In this document: positions 1-6,599 of the stretch, in pieces
How the letters are laid out: each line of letters starts with the position of its first letter
Numbering within the stretch: position 1 is the stretch's first letter
Origin: Acidimicrobiia bacterium
GTDB taxonomy: Bacteria; Actinomycetota; Acidimicrobiia; Spongiisociales; SHLN01
Length of the DNA: 10,361 nt
Direction: 5' to 3'
Assembly (NCBI GenBank): GCA_013043085.1
Contig: JABDOU010000318.1
Span: 1 to 10,361, forward strand
The notes under the pieces: generated by a model
Seen by the model: the letters and a program-made list of their open reading frames with translations, nothing else
Told to the model about the DNA's origin: nothing
Databases searched by the model: none
Position numbers and translations under genes: made by a program

Positions 1-374
1 ATCCAGGCCGATGTGTCCGCCAGATCGAGCCGACGGACCGTCCAGCGTCCGAGGTCTTCCCCCTCATCGGCGAGAGCGGCCACTCCGTGATAAGGATCAT
101 CCGGGATGGCGAGGACCGACCCTACCGGCAGTCGATTGAGCACGACGGCAACGGCGGCCATGCCCGACGCGAACGCAAGAGCACGGCCGGCATCGAGTCC
201 ACCGACGACCTCTTCGAGCGCATCGATGGTCTCGGTGCCTTCACCCCGTACGTAGACCCGGTCGCTTGGCAAATAGAAATTTGAGGCGAAGGTTGGAGGA
301 ACGTTGAGCGGCTTGCCGGGAGTGCGGTTGCGGCCGGCCGATATCACCCACGAGTCGGGTGAAAGACCGTCCAC
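1..374 (-). CDS. Trans-sulfuration PLP enzyme (cystathionine gamma-synthase/lyase-like), C-terminus cut by window edge
   Basis: Only the N-terminal 124 codons are present; the gene continues past the left edge. I read a GTG start at 374, two bases after the TGA of the preceding gene (TGA-G-GTG), so it is probably translationally coupled. The frame stays open to base 1. Seen in the translation: a family-like opening with N-V-P-P-T-F around residues 24-29; Y41-V-R-G, aligning with the Y-x-R-x-G-N-P-T element although here it reads GEGTET; the 'LE-x-x-x-x-G-L-D-x-G' stretch at 53-63; and A-S-G-M-A-A at 69-74, which matches the PLP-phosphate-binding SGMAA motif. Y95 sits where the ring-stacking tyrosine is expected. 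Members act on cystathionine, O-acyl-homoserine or cysteine in the cytoplasm. The missing half holds the catalytic lysine and specificity residues, so the exact reaction cannot be told. Confidence 0.85.
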   Translation of the reverse strand, partial: MDGLSPDSWVISAGRNRTPGKPLNVPPTFASNFYLPSDRVYVRGEGTETIDALEEVVGGLDAGRALAFASGMAAVAVVLNRLPVGSVLAIPDDPYHGVAALADEGEDLGRWTVRRLDLADTSAW

Positions 375-375
375 C

Positions 376-867
376 TCAGAAACCGATGAAGTTGCCGCCG
401 AAGAAATATGCTCCGGCAAGAGCAGCAGCAACGCCGGCGACTGTCGTCACAATGGCCTTGGGAAAGGTGAAGTCGTGGGCCTCGTCGATTGCGATAGCGG
501 CTGTCACCAGCACGTAGGGCCAAACGATGAGGTTGCCGATGAGTGGGATGAAAAACAACAGCATCGGTGCAAATGCAAAACCGAGTGCGCGCGACACCTG
601 GCCAAAATCGCCGTCGCCGCCAAGGAGCCGACCCACGAGCATCGCGACGCCGGAGAACACAAGCCACACGGAGATAGACAGGAGTGCGCTCCGCCACATC
701 GCATTGATCAATTCCTGATTACCTGGCCGGAGGGCGCCATGAATCGCCCACGAGATCGCACCGAAGAGCACGACGAGTGCTGCGTTGAAGTTGAACCGAC
801 TGTCGTTTTCGACGGAGTTGAAAAAGTCCCGATTGAGGCTGAGGGCGGCGAAGATATTCTGGAGCAT
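376..867 (-). CDS. YIP1-family multi-pass membrane protein (paralogue 2)
   Basis: This 163-residue hydrophobic protein appears to have about five membrane segments. It is a clear paralogue of the gene just upstream: both open with M-L-Q-N, then D-x-x-F/Y-x-x-V-E-x-D-S, A-L-R-P-G-N-Q near residue 45, and a 'R-x-L-G-F-A-x-A-P-M' segment near residue 93 followed by an I-P-x-I-G turn. That last segment is typical of YIP1/DUF1282-type membrane domains. I chose the ATG at 867 rather than the GTG that would begin at 915. It aligns with the paralogue's start and overlaps the upstream stop by one base (TGATG). Function is unknown. Bacterial YIP1-domain proteins have no settled role, and the neighbours (a trans-sulfuration enzyme downstream) do not explain it. 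Confidence 0.8.
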   Translation of the reverse strand: MLQNIFAALSLNRDFFNSVENDSRFNFNAALVVLFGAISWAIHGALRPGNQELINAMWRSALLSISVWLVFSGVAMLVGRLLGGDGDFGQVSRALGFAFAPMLLFFIPLIGNLIVWPYVLVTAAIAIDEAHDFTFPKAIVTTVAGVAAALAGAYFFGGNFIGF

Positions 868-1349
868 CAGACTATGAACGGCAGGAAGCCGCGGACCAGT
901 ACGAAAACACCCCAACCGATGAGACCGGTCATGATTGCCTTGCCCGTCGAAAAATCGTTTGCTTCACGAATTCCTACCACGGAGGCCAGCAGGGTGAGGG
1001 CGCTGCCGATGATCGCACCTATCACCGGAACGATCGACAGAATCATCGGAGCTTGAGCGAACCCGAGCACGCGGGCCATCTCTCCCAGATTTGTATCACC
1101 GTCAAGAGCCGTGCCGACAATCGTCGTGATGAGCGAGAATGCCAACCAGCCAACGATGCCGCCGGCTACGGCGAATAAGGCGGCAGAGATGACAGGCTGA
1201 TTTCCCGGGCGAAGTGCCGCCCCGATGGCGCCTGCGATTGAGGTTACAGCGACGACCATGGCGGCTTGACCCGAGTATTTCGAATCACGTTCGACGACGT
1301 TGTAGAAGCTACGGTCCAGCATCGAAGCGCGCATCATGTTCTGCAGCAT
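867..1349 (-). CDS. YIP1-family multi-pass membrane protein (paralogue 1)
   Basis: This is a 160-residue membrane protein, first gene of the leftward operon. It shares with the following gene the M-L-Q-N start, the V-E-R-D-S element around residues 19-23, A-L-R-P-G-N-Q at about 45-51, and 'V-L-G-F-A-Q-A-P-M' at about 93-101, then an I-V-P-V-I-G turn. About five hydrophobic segments can be drawn, with a polar linker D-G-D-T-N around 83-87. The pair looks like an old tandem duplication, since identity is moderate and confined to these blocks. There is no Shine-Dalgarno sequence before the ATG; instead a TAATCT hexamer lies six bases upstream, suggesting a leaderless mRNA. The role is unknown; YIP1-family assignment is from motif recognition only. 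Confidence 0.8.
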   Translation of the reverse strand: MLQNMMRASMLDRSFYNVVERDSKYSGQAAMVVAVTSIAGAIGAALRPGNQPVISAALFAVAGGIVGWLAFSLITTIVGTALDGDTNLGEMARVLGFAQAPMILSIVPVIGAIIGSALTLLASVVGIREANDFSTGKAIMTGLIGWGVFVLVRGFLPFIV

Positions 1350-1355
1350 GAAGCA

Positions 1356-1361
1356 AGATTA
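1356..1361 (-). promoter_or_regulatory. Putative -10 box (TAATCT) of a leaderless promoter
   Basis: On the minus strand TAATCT matches TANNNT and ends six bases before the ATG at 1349, so transcription would start at or next to the initiator A. A TTTGAC element lies further upstream, but only 13 bases from the hexamer, too close for a standard -35 box. The 50-base gap to the SRPBCC stop codon is consistent with a separate promoter here. Confidence 0.45.
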
Positions 1362-1399
1362 CCCGGCGAGAAGCGTCAAAAACCCGTGTGGCCGCAAAC

Positions 1400-1837
1400 C
1401 TACTTGCGGGCGTTCAGTGCACCTTCGAGACCTTCGGCCGCACGTTTCACGAGCTTGGCAAAGCTGCCGTTGAAAAGGAACTCGAGCGGCTTCAGAATCC
1501 CCTTGAGACCGAGGTTCGCCTCGTAAACAATCCAGGTGGTTGTGGGGTCGCTGCTGAACGTGATGATGTCTTTTGCCACGGTTCTGTCGCTGATGCCCTC
1601 GATCACGATCCGCTCGTTCGGGATCAATTCTTCGACCGTGTAAATCAGTGTTACATCCCTACCTGCGAACGGAGCAACAACCTCGTATTGCGCACCACGA
1701 CCCGGTCCATCTCCGGAAATTTGACGGCTGGCCGTAACCCCTGGATCCCATTCCGGAACGTTCGTGAAATCAAGCACATAGTTGAACGCTTTTTCGATCG
1801 GCACTTTCGCTTCGACCGTCTCGATGTAGCGTCCCAT
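1400..1837 (-). CDS. SRPBCC (START/polyketide-cyclase fold) family protein
   Basis: The product is a 145-residue soluble protein with no signal peptide. It has the layout of the SRPBCC superfamily: an opening strand with 'I-E-T-V-E-A-K-V-P-I-E-K-A-F' (helix after the first strand, residues 5-18), then 'V-P-E-W-D-P-G-V' at about 27-34, where the W-D-P/W-x-x-x-V element is characteristic, a run of beta strands, and a long C-terminal amphipathic helix from about residue 120 (L-F-N-G-S-F-A-K-L-V-K-R-A-A-E-G-L). Length is normal for the family. Such proteins bind hydrophobic ligands or act as cyclases, dehydratases or coenzyme-Q-type carriers; the ligand cannot be read from sequence. It has its own apparent promoter and lies between the YIP1 operon and the molybdoenzyme, all on the same strand. 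Confidence 0.85.
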   Translation of the reverse strand: MGRYIETVEAKVPIEKAFNYVLDFTNVPEWDPGVTASRQISGDGPGRGAQYEVVAPFAGRDVTLIYTVEELIPNERIVIEGISDRTVAKDIITFSSDPTTTWIVYEANLGLKGILKPLEFLFNGSFAKLVKRAAEGLEGALNARK

Positions 1838-1843
1838 GAGCGG

Positions 1844-1849
1844 ATACTA
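1844..1849 (-). promoter_or_regulatory. Putative -10 box (TAGTAT) of a leaderless promoter
   Basis: TAGTAT on the minus strand is a good TANNNT match and ends six bases before the ATG at 1837. No Shine-Dalgarno sequence is present in front of that ATG. It lies in the 68-base gap after the molybdoenzyme stop. I see no convincing -35 hexamer at 16-18 bases. Confidence 0.5.
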
Positions 1850-1905
1850 CAAGCGGCTTGTCGCAACGACTGAAAAGAAGATCTGAGTGAAAAGTAATTT
1901 GATAG

Positions 1906-2517
1906 TCAATCCCCCCAGTACCGCTGTTCCTTGAATGGGTCGCCATACATGTGATACCCGTTTCGCTCCCAAAATCCGGGTTGGTCGCGATCCACGAGCG
2001 TGAACCCTCGACACCATTTCACCGACTTCCAAAAATAGAGATGCGGCACGACGAGACGCAGTGGCCAGCCGTGTTCGAGTTCCAGCTGCTCGGATCCGAA
2101 CCGGTAGGCAAACAGATTCTCGGGCCGGCTGAAGTCTGCCATGGGAAGATTCGCCGTAAAACCGTGCTCGGCATTGACAACCACATGCGTTGCGTTAGAG
2201 GCGACACCCGCTTTCTCGAGGAAATGTGTGACTGGTACCCCTTCCCACTCGGTGTCGAATTTCGACCACTTCGTCACACAATGGATATCGGCCACGAGCT
2301 TGCTGGTCTCGAGGCCCAGAACATCTTCGTAGGTGAACCTCAACGGGTTGTCGACGAGCCCATCTACCGTGAAATCCCACTCGTCGATGTCGATCCGAGG
2401 CACCGAACCGGTATGGAGCACAGGAAATCTATCAGTGACATATTGTCCTGGTGGAAGCCGGGACGGGTCGAGACCGCGAGCTCGCATTTCGGCAGGCTGC
2501 TTGTCGAAGAATCCCAT
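1906..2517 (-). CDS. Sulfite-oxidase-like molybdopterin-dependent oxidoreductase
   Basis: The 203-residue protein belongs to the oxidoreductase molybdopterin-binding (sulfite oxidase/YedY-like) family, short actinobacterial type. Seen: 'D-P-S-R-L-P-P-G-Q' at 17-25; the 'W-x-F-x-V-D-G-L-V-D-N-P' entry at 47-58; 'D-I-H-C-V-T-K-W-S' at 77-85, with C80 the expected molybdenum ligand; and 'H-G-W-P-L-R-L-V-V-P' plus 'W-K-S-V-K-W' at 149-168, lining the cofactor site. It has no Tat signal, unlike YedY/MsrP, and no dimerisation domain as in sulfite oxidase, so it is probably cytoplasmic. Substrate is unknown. Start: the frame also offers GTG at 2523, but ATG at 2517 gives the family's usual M-G-F-F opening and sits seven bases from a TAGGCT -10 box. 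It is transcribed divergently from the thioredoxin lipoprotein gene. Confidence 0.88.
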   Translation of the reverse strand: MGFFDKQPAEMRARGLDPSRLPPGQYVTDRFPVLHTGSVPRIDIDEWDFTVDGLVDNPLRFTYEDVLGLETSKLVADIHCVTKWSKFDTEWEGVPVTHFLEKAGVASNATHVVVNAEHGFTANLPMADFSRPENLFAYRFGSEQLELEHGWPLRLVVPHLYFWKSVKWCRGFTLVDRDQPGFWERNGYHMYGDPFKEQRYWGD

Positions 2518-2522
2518 CGGCA

Positions 2523-2560
2523 CGAGCCTACCGACAGCAAGCGGATGCGTCGTAGGCTCG
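2523..2560. promoter_or_regulatory. Divergent promoter: 9-bp inverted repeat carrying two TAGGCT -10 boxes
   Basis: CGAGCCTAC (2523-2531) and GTAGGCTCG (2552-2560) are perfect inverted copies separated by 20 bases. Each arm contains TAGGCT, reading towards its own gene. On the plus strand it ends six bases before the ATG at 2565; on the minus strand it ends seven bases before the ATG at 2517. Only 47 bases separate the two start codons, so both promoters must share this space and each arm overlaps the other promoter's -35 region. I read it as two leaderless promoters back to back. An operator for a dimeric regulator, or a pair of weak TAGG ribosome sites, are alternatives. Confidence 0.5.
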
Positions 2561-2564
2561 CTGC

Positions 2565-3059
2565 ATGATTCGATTCACCGGTCTGTTTCTTGCGAGGATG
2601 GCGGCGTGCCTGCTGTTGCTGGGCGCATGCGGTGCCGGATTCGAAGCGTATCCAGCGCCGGAGGTCAGGGCGCCCTTCCTCGACGCACCGGGTGAATTCG
2701 ATCTGCAAGGCAACCTCGGGGTGGATGGTCGACCGGTTCTGCTGAACCTGTGGGCATCATGGTGTGCTCCGTGTAAAGCCGAAATGCCTGCGCTCGACGA
2801 GGCCAGTCGTCAACGACCCGATGTTGCTTTCGTCGGTATTGCCGTTCTTGATCGCGAATCTGAAGCGCGAGAGTTCCTCGAGGAGGTCCCGGTCAGTTTT
2901 CCGATTGCTCTCGATCGCGACGGCAGCGTTGCCGAGCTCCTCGGCATCAATGGATTGCCGGTGACTCTCATCATCGATACAGCGGGGATGGTCATCGACG
3001 AGCACCGGGGTCCGCTCGATCTCGACGCCATCTCGGATCTTCTCCCGAAGCCGAGCTAG
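2565..3059 (+). CDS. TlpA/ResA-like thioredoxin-fold lipoprotein
   Basis: The 164-residue protein starts with a basic N-terminus and hydrophobic stretch (residues 7-21) ending in the lipobox L19-G-A-C22, so it is probably processed by signal peptidase II and tethered outside the membrane. The thioredoxin domain begins after about residue 33: 'V-L-L-N-L-W-A-S' leads into W66-C67-A-P-C70, the redox CXXC, followed by K-A-E-M-P-A-L. The cis-proline loop is L131-P132-V-T. These are hallmarks of the TlpA/ResA/AhpC-TSA group that reduces disulfides in extracytoplasmic proteins, often for cytochrome c or metal-site maturation. No cytochrome c genes are nearby, so the partner is unknown. It is divergent from the molybdoenzyme gene and ends six bases from the stop of the convergent gene. 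Confidence 0.9.
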   Translation: MIRFTGLFLARMAACLLLLGACGAGFEAYPAPEVRAPFLDAPGEFDLQGNLGVDGRPVLLNLWASWCAPCKAEMPALDEASRQRPDVAFVGIAVLDRESEAREFLEEVPVSFPIALDRDGSVAELLGINGLPVTLIIDTAGMVIDEHRGPLDLDAISDLLPKPS

Positions 3060-3065
3060 CAACCC

Positions 3066-3668
3066 CTATCGGTCAGCTTGCCACCGAACATCATCAACAT
3101 TCTCGGCAATCAGCATTGGGGTGCCTGTGCCATCGGTCCGCGCAATTATCAAGCGTTGCGCCGAGTCCACAAGTAGGACGAGCGAGTCGTCTGGTGACGT
3201 CAGCACACGGTCGATGCCGTAGTCGCCGGGGCCGCTCAGCTCGATGACGTTGACACCGTCAATCACCAGGGTTGGCTCCTCGTCAGGTCCTGGATAAACC
3301 GGCCGAGGCGGCTCTTCATCTGTGAAGTCGATCGTGGTCGGCACCGAATCTCGCCCGTCCAAAGGAAGCCTCCTGGCACCCTCATCACCGTCGACCACAA
3401 CCCCTTCTGAGTCGAAGTCGTAGAGGTAGAGGTATTGCGAGCAATAGACCTTCGTCACCTCATCGCCTGTGGCAAGATCGACCGTACGCACACAGCTATC
3501 TCGAAGGTTTCCTGAGTCGGTGTACGCAATCAAGCCGCTGTAACCTCCGGCCGGGGTCAGGTCTGCGACATTGGTCACGGGCCTGAAGCCAACCGCCAGC
3601 ATGATGGCGGCGGCAACAAGACCGATTGCTATGGCTGTCCTGCTGAGGGTTTTCTCGTCGACATCCAT
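3066..3668 (-). CDS. Hypothetical single-pass membrane protein with extracytoplasmic beta-rich domain
   Basis: I do not recognise this 200-residue protein. A short charged N-terminus is followed by one hydrophobic helix (about 11-28), then an acidic, beta-rich outer domain. Two cysteines, C59 and C76, are the only ones and could form a disulfide. Repeated short strand-turn units such as 'Y-D-F-D-S-E-G-V-V-V-D-G-D' (83-95) and 'S-P-D-D-S-L-V-L-L-V-D' (158-168) resemble blades of propeller-type or WD40/TolB-like proteins. The protein is too short for a full propeller. The ATG at 3668 comes one base after the DUF2157 stop (TGA-G-ATG), so the two are almost surely co-translated and may act together at the membrane. 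The stop lies six bases from the convergent thioredoxin stop, leaving no room for a terminator. Confidence 0.8.
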   Translation of the reverse strand: MDVDEKTLSRTAIAIGLVAAAIMLAVGFRPVTNVADLTPAGGYSGLIAYTDSGNLRDSCVRTVDLATGDEVTKVYCSQYLYLYDFDSEGVVVDGDEGARRLPLDGRDSVPTTIDFTDEEPPRPVYPGPDEEPTLVIDGVNVIELSGPGDYGIDRVLTSPDDSLVLLVDSAQRLIIARTDGTGTPMLIAENVDDVRWQADR

Positions 3669-3669
3669 C

Positions 3670-4614
3670 TCAGGCCTCCAGCGCCTGTTGGCGATTGCGG
3701 CGAGCCCAACCCCACACGCCTGCGACCAGGGCGATACCTATGACGAGGAGCACCAGCAGTGCGGCCGATTCGTTCAACTGCTCGAACAACAACGTGGCCA
3801 GGAAGATGAAGAACCCGGCCGCGCCAAGACCAACCATGAGCGGTTTCGTTCTGACGACTCCGGCGGCAACAATGAGGGAGGCGATCACGAGGCCAGGAAC
3901 ATAGGGTTCCCATCCGTATTCGCTCGAGCCCACCGCGGCAATCAACGCCGCTCCAGTTCCCAGGACATGCCCGAGGCGATCAGGAACCACGACCCCCGCC
4001 TCTGTGAGCAAGAGCCACGCAAGGCCCAAGGCCATGAGCGCAATCCACCAGGTTCGCGCATCAAGCGAGTCGTAGGAATTGGGAACTGCGGTCACGAACA
4101 TCGACCACAGCACGAACATCGATGCGTGCGTGAAGAAATGCCGGAGCCCCCTGTACGTCCATGTCGCGATCACTGCTGACACCAACAGCACGATCGGCGC
4201 AAAGCCACCAGACCCTTCTCCGAAGAGTTCAACCCCGGAAAGCCAGAGCGTCCAGGCGACGCCGCCCGGAGCGAGCGCGAGAAGAAGCGCAGCCAGGCGC
4301 TTGAGCGCCGGCTCAGGTGCATCTCGCAAGGAAAGCCCAACGAATCCGATGATTGCTGTGCCCAAGGCGACGATCCCAACCTGCGCCCATGGCAGCAAAT
4401 CTCGCCAGAGGTCCCTGAGCAACGCGGCGAGCGTTGCCACGATCAGCGCCGCTCCGAGATAGCCGGCGATCTCGGCCAGGACCGATCGCAGCCCTCCGAT
4501 TTGTTCGGCGGGTTCTGCCCTTCCGGTTACCTCAAAGCTCTCTATCGACCTCGCCTGACCTTCGGTAATGAGGCCCGCTTCTACCCATCTGTCGAGTTCT
4601 TGTGTGCTTGTCAT
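3670..4614 (-). CDS. DUF2157 domain-containing polytopic membrane protein
   Basis: This is a 314-residue protein. The first 45 residues form the cytoplasmic DUF2157-type head ('L-D-R-W-V-E-A-G-L-I-T-E-G-Q-A' at 7-21, which reads as a short helix-turn-helix), followed by about nine or ten membrane segments and a basic C-terminus (W-A-R-R-N-R). The frame is open upstream to 4707, but I place the start at the ATG at 4614. This puts the conserved head at the N-terminus, the extra 31 upstream residues are not membrane- or family-like, and a GATACT -10-like hexamer lies six bases before it. The biochemical function of DUF2157 proteins is not established. It is coupled to the hypothetical protein that follows. 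Confidence 0.82.
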   Translation of the reverse strand: MTSTQELDRWVEAGLITEGQARSIESFEVTGRAEPAEQIGGLRSVLAEIAGYLGAALIVATLAALLRDLWRDLLPWAQVGIVALGTAIIGFVGLSLRDAPEPALKRLAALLLALAPGGVAWTLWLSGVELFGEGSGGFAPIVLLVSAVIATWTYRGLRHFFTHASMFVLWSMFVTAVPNSYDSLDARTWWIALMALGLAWLLLTEAGVVVPDRLGHVLGTGAALIAAVGSSEYGWEPYVPGLVIASLIVAAGVVRTKPLMVGLGAAGFFIFLATLLFEQLNESAALLVLLVIGIALVAGVWGWARRNRQQALEA

Positions 4615-4620
4615 ACAGGA

Positions 4621-4626
4621 AGTATC
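4621..4626 (-). promoter_or_regulatory. Putative -10-like hexamer (GATACT)
   Basis: On the minus strand GATACT shares four of six bases with TATAAT, including the conserved A2 and T6, and ends six bases before the ATG at 4614. The spacing matches that seen at the other leaderless-type starts here, but the first T is missing. No Shine-Dalgarno sequence precedes the ATG. Confidence 0.35.
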
Positions 4627-4701
4627 GCTGAGAAATCTGGTTTCGGGATCGGGATTTTCCCTGATTTGGAAATGCCGTCCGACCCTTGACCAAAGCACCC
4701 C

Positions 4702-4731
4702 AAACAAAAGAAAGATGCCGCCAAAGCGGCA
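4702..4731 (-). terminator. Candidate intrinsic terminator for leftward transcripts
   Basis: On the minus strand TGCCGC-TTTG-GCGGCA (4731 down to 4716) is a perfect 6-bp, GC-rich stem with a four-base loop, followed by a tract with 11 T in 14 bases (4715-4702). That is the classical terminator layout. It faces leftward, so it would stop RNA crossing the DUF5317 gene antisense before the DUF2157 promoter. The stem is short and it may instead be incidental. Confidence 0.4.
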
Positions 4732-4741
4732 GAATTGCTAG

Positions 4742-4747
4742 TACGTT
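4742..4747 (+). promoter_or_regulatory. Putative -10 box (TACGTT) before DUF5317 gene
   Basis: TACGTT fits TANNNT and ends eight bases before the ATG at 4756, slightly longer than at the other starts. If this is the promoter, the alternative TTG start at 4735 lies upstream of the transcript and cannot be used. No -35 element is clear. Confidence 0.35.
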
Positions 4748-4755
4748 TCAAGACA

Positions 4756-5352
4756 ATGACCTGGCTTGGCGTCGTCCTACTCATATCGGTCGGCGTGGCT
4801 TTGCTACGCGGGGGTCGGCTACTCAATCTCTCGGAGGTCAGCCTTCGAGGATGGCCCTTGCTCATCGTTGGCTTCGGCTTGCAGGCCGCCTCCGTATGGA
4901 TCCCCGCTGACGAGCCCTGGAGCGCAAGGGCGGCCGTTACGCTGCTCATTCTCTCGTTCATGCCCCTCCTTGTCCTCGTGTGGCTCAATCGGGCCGCTCC
5001 CGGAATGTTGTTGGCCGGCATCGGAGTCTTCATGAACTTCGCCGTGATCGCATTGAACGGCGGAATGCCGGTACTCCCGGAAGCGGCCGCGTTGGCTGAA
5101 GGGATCGATCCGGCCACCGTTGCGGTCGATTTCGGAAGACAGTCAAAACACGTCGAGTTGACTGTCGACTCGAGGCTGGCATTCCTCGGCGATGTCATCC
5201 CCATGCGCATCATTGGAAGCGTGATCTCACTAGGGGATCTCTTCCTCGCCGTTGGCCTCGGAATCTTTCTCGAGAGCCAGCTTCGCAAACCGGTGAGATG
5301 GTTCAAACACGGCCTGAATGAGGCGGAGGCCGGTTCGGCCGCCGAACGGTAA
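4756..5352 (+). CDS. DUF5317 family membrane protein
   Basis: A 198-residue membrane protein of the DUF5317 family, recognised by its order of motifs. An N-terminal helix is followed by R-G-G-R-L (18-22) and 'L-R-G-W-P-L-L' (30-36). Two further helices come next, then 'N-G-G-M-P-V' (about 101-106), a polar loop, 'L-G-D-V-I-P' (about 143-148), and a last helix beginning 'S-L-G-D-L-F-L-A-V-G-L-G'. The function is not established. The frame can be opened at a TTG at 4735, but the ATG at 4756 gives the usual short N-terminus (M-T-W-L-G-V) and fits the TACGTT -10 box. It is monocistronic; it is divergent from DUF2157 and convergent with the HD-GYP-like gene across a 53-base gap in which I see only an imperfect hairpin without a T tract. 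Confidence 0.87.
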   Translation: MTWLGVVLLISVGVALLRGGRLLNLSEVSLRGWPLLIVGFGLQAASVWIPADEPWSARAAVTLLILSFMPLLVLVWLNRAAPGMLLAGIGVFMNFAVIALNGGMPVLPEAAALAEGIDPATVAVDFGRQSKHVELTVDSRLAFLGDVIPMRIIGSVISLGDLFLAVGLGIFLESQLRKPVRWFKHGLNEAEAGSAAER

Positions 5353-5405
5353 TCAGGTGCTTTTCCGGCCCAGAAATGGCCAGACGTCCGCCTTGCCGCA
5401 AACTC

Positions 5406-6599
5406 TTAAGCGCCTACCACTTCGCGCAGCATGAGAACGATCTCGGGGTCGTAGTCATAGGCGCTCCCACGATGGAGCACCTCTATGGCATCGAGTTCGC
5501 GCAACTCTCGCTCGTGGATCAGGCGGTCATACTCGGCGGCGACACGCACGATGCGGCTAGCCACTCCGACCTCAGGATCAGACCCCTGACCGGGCTGACG
5601 GTACGGCATGTACTGGTTCGCCACGATTTCGGCAACCCCGTTGAGGTAGGACGCCTGGCCGATGATCGCTGCGCTCAACGTCGCGAGCTCCGCACTTTGA
5701 TGGGTTGCCAACGAGAGACTCGGGTCTGATACCGAGACCCGACCGATGTCGTGCAGGAGTGCTGCGTATTCGAGCTCAGTCAGCTCATCCGGGTGCATGC
5801 CGGCCATGAGCCCAATCGCCAGGCACAGGCTTGCCGTGCTATCGGCATGGCCTTCGTCGCTGATCCCTGCGATCTCGGCAATCCTCGACAGTGCGCGGAT
5901 CATCTGACCATAGGTTCGTCGTGCTCCGAAGTAGCGAGAGAATGCAACATGTGTAAAGACGTACGGGACCACTGACAGAGGAACCGACCACCATCCAAGG
6001 ATGGGGTACGCCGCTCCGAAGAGAGCTCCTGAGCCGAAAAGGCTTGCCACGACCGGCCAATCGCGCCACATCAACCGGATGATGAATGGGATGCTCATAT
6101 CCCCGAGGCCATGTTCCAAGTACACACGTACGAGCCCGTCGAAGAAGAGCCACAACACCAGGGCGACGGCAACTGCAACCAGGGCTGCGCCAGACCCTTC
6201 GAATGCCAGGGCATCAAAAAGCGCGAAAAGCGAAAGATCGATGGTTGCCAGGAAAGCAAGCCCAGCGGCCTGGCGCACGAAGGTTGACAATGCACCCGGT
6301 ATCGGTCCATGGATCCAGCCCATGATGATGCGACTTGCCGCAAGCCCGAATGCAAATACAGCAGCAACCGACCAGGCATCGGACAACGAGGGGATAGCTG
6401 CCACTGCCACTGCCAGAGAGACCGCGTGACGGGCGCTGGAAGGGGCCTCCACCCGGATCTGGTCTGCGAGAGCGAGGGCCGCAGCCCATAGACCGATCTC
6501 ATACCAGGAATCTTCGGCCAACTGCCCCCAGAATGATCCGGCGGCAAGAGACAGCGCGACCAGCAGCCACACCGCGTATCGAAGGTATCGCTCAGCCAC
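5406..6599 (-). CDS. Membrane protein with degenerate HD-GYP domain
   Basis: The 397-residue protein has a hydrophobic N-terminal half (about seven or eight helices, residues 8-225) and a C-terminal HD-GYP-like domain. The HD core survives: G-H251-A-D, 'A-L-L-H283-D284-I-G-R', and H300 at the next ligand position. The later half is broken. The HH pair of the family reads N-Q (328-329), the GYP loop reads 'R-Q-P-G-Q-G-S-D', and the aspartate of the A-D-x-F-D-A motif is alanine (R-V-A-A-E-Y-D). The usual HDIGK lysine is arginine. It may therefore be inactive or a cyclic-di-GMP sensor/partner for the enzyme encoded just upstream. I placed the start at the GTG at 6599, which overlaps the preceding stop by eight bases. 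The open frame back to 6710 would give an unlikely 119-base overlap and a non-hydrophobic, arginine-rich extension. Confidence 0.82.
   Translation of the reverse strand: MAERYLRYAVWLLVALSLAAGSFWGQLAEDSWYEIGLWAAALALADQIRVEAPSSARHAVSLAVAVAAIPSLSDAWSVAAVFAFGLAASRIIMGWIHGPIPGALSTFVRQAAGLAFLATIDLSLFALFDALAFEGSGAALVAVAVALVLWLFFDGLVRVYLEHGLGDMSIPFIIRLMWRDWPVVASLFGSGALFGAAYPILGWWSVPLSVVPYVFTHVAFSRYFGARRTYGQMIRALSRIAEIAGISDEGHADSTASLCLAIGLMAGMHPDELTELEYAALLHDIGRVSVSDPSLSLATHQSAELATLSAAIIGQASYLNGVAEIVANQYMPYRQPGQGSDPEVGVASRIVRVAAEYDRLIHERELRELDAIEVLHRGSAYDYDPEIVLMLREVVGA

Noticed and set aside
304..1056. Long plus-strand open frame (250 codons)
   Set aside because: It lies antisense to the two YIP1 genes and the trans-sulfuration start, is rich in Cys, His and charged residues with no domain pattern, and the minus-strand frames show clear families.
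4611..5306. Minus-strand open frame of 231 codons
   Set aside because: It is antisense to the DUF5317 gene, and its composition (Ser/Pro/Arg/Thr-rich, no motifs) is that of a shadow frame.
5353..5405. Bidirectional terminator between the DUF5317 and HD-GYP-like stops
   Set aside because: Only a bulged stem (GGCCCA-GAAA-TGGCC) is present, with no T tract on either strand.
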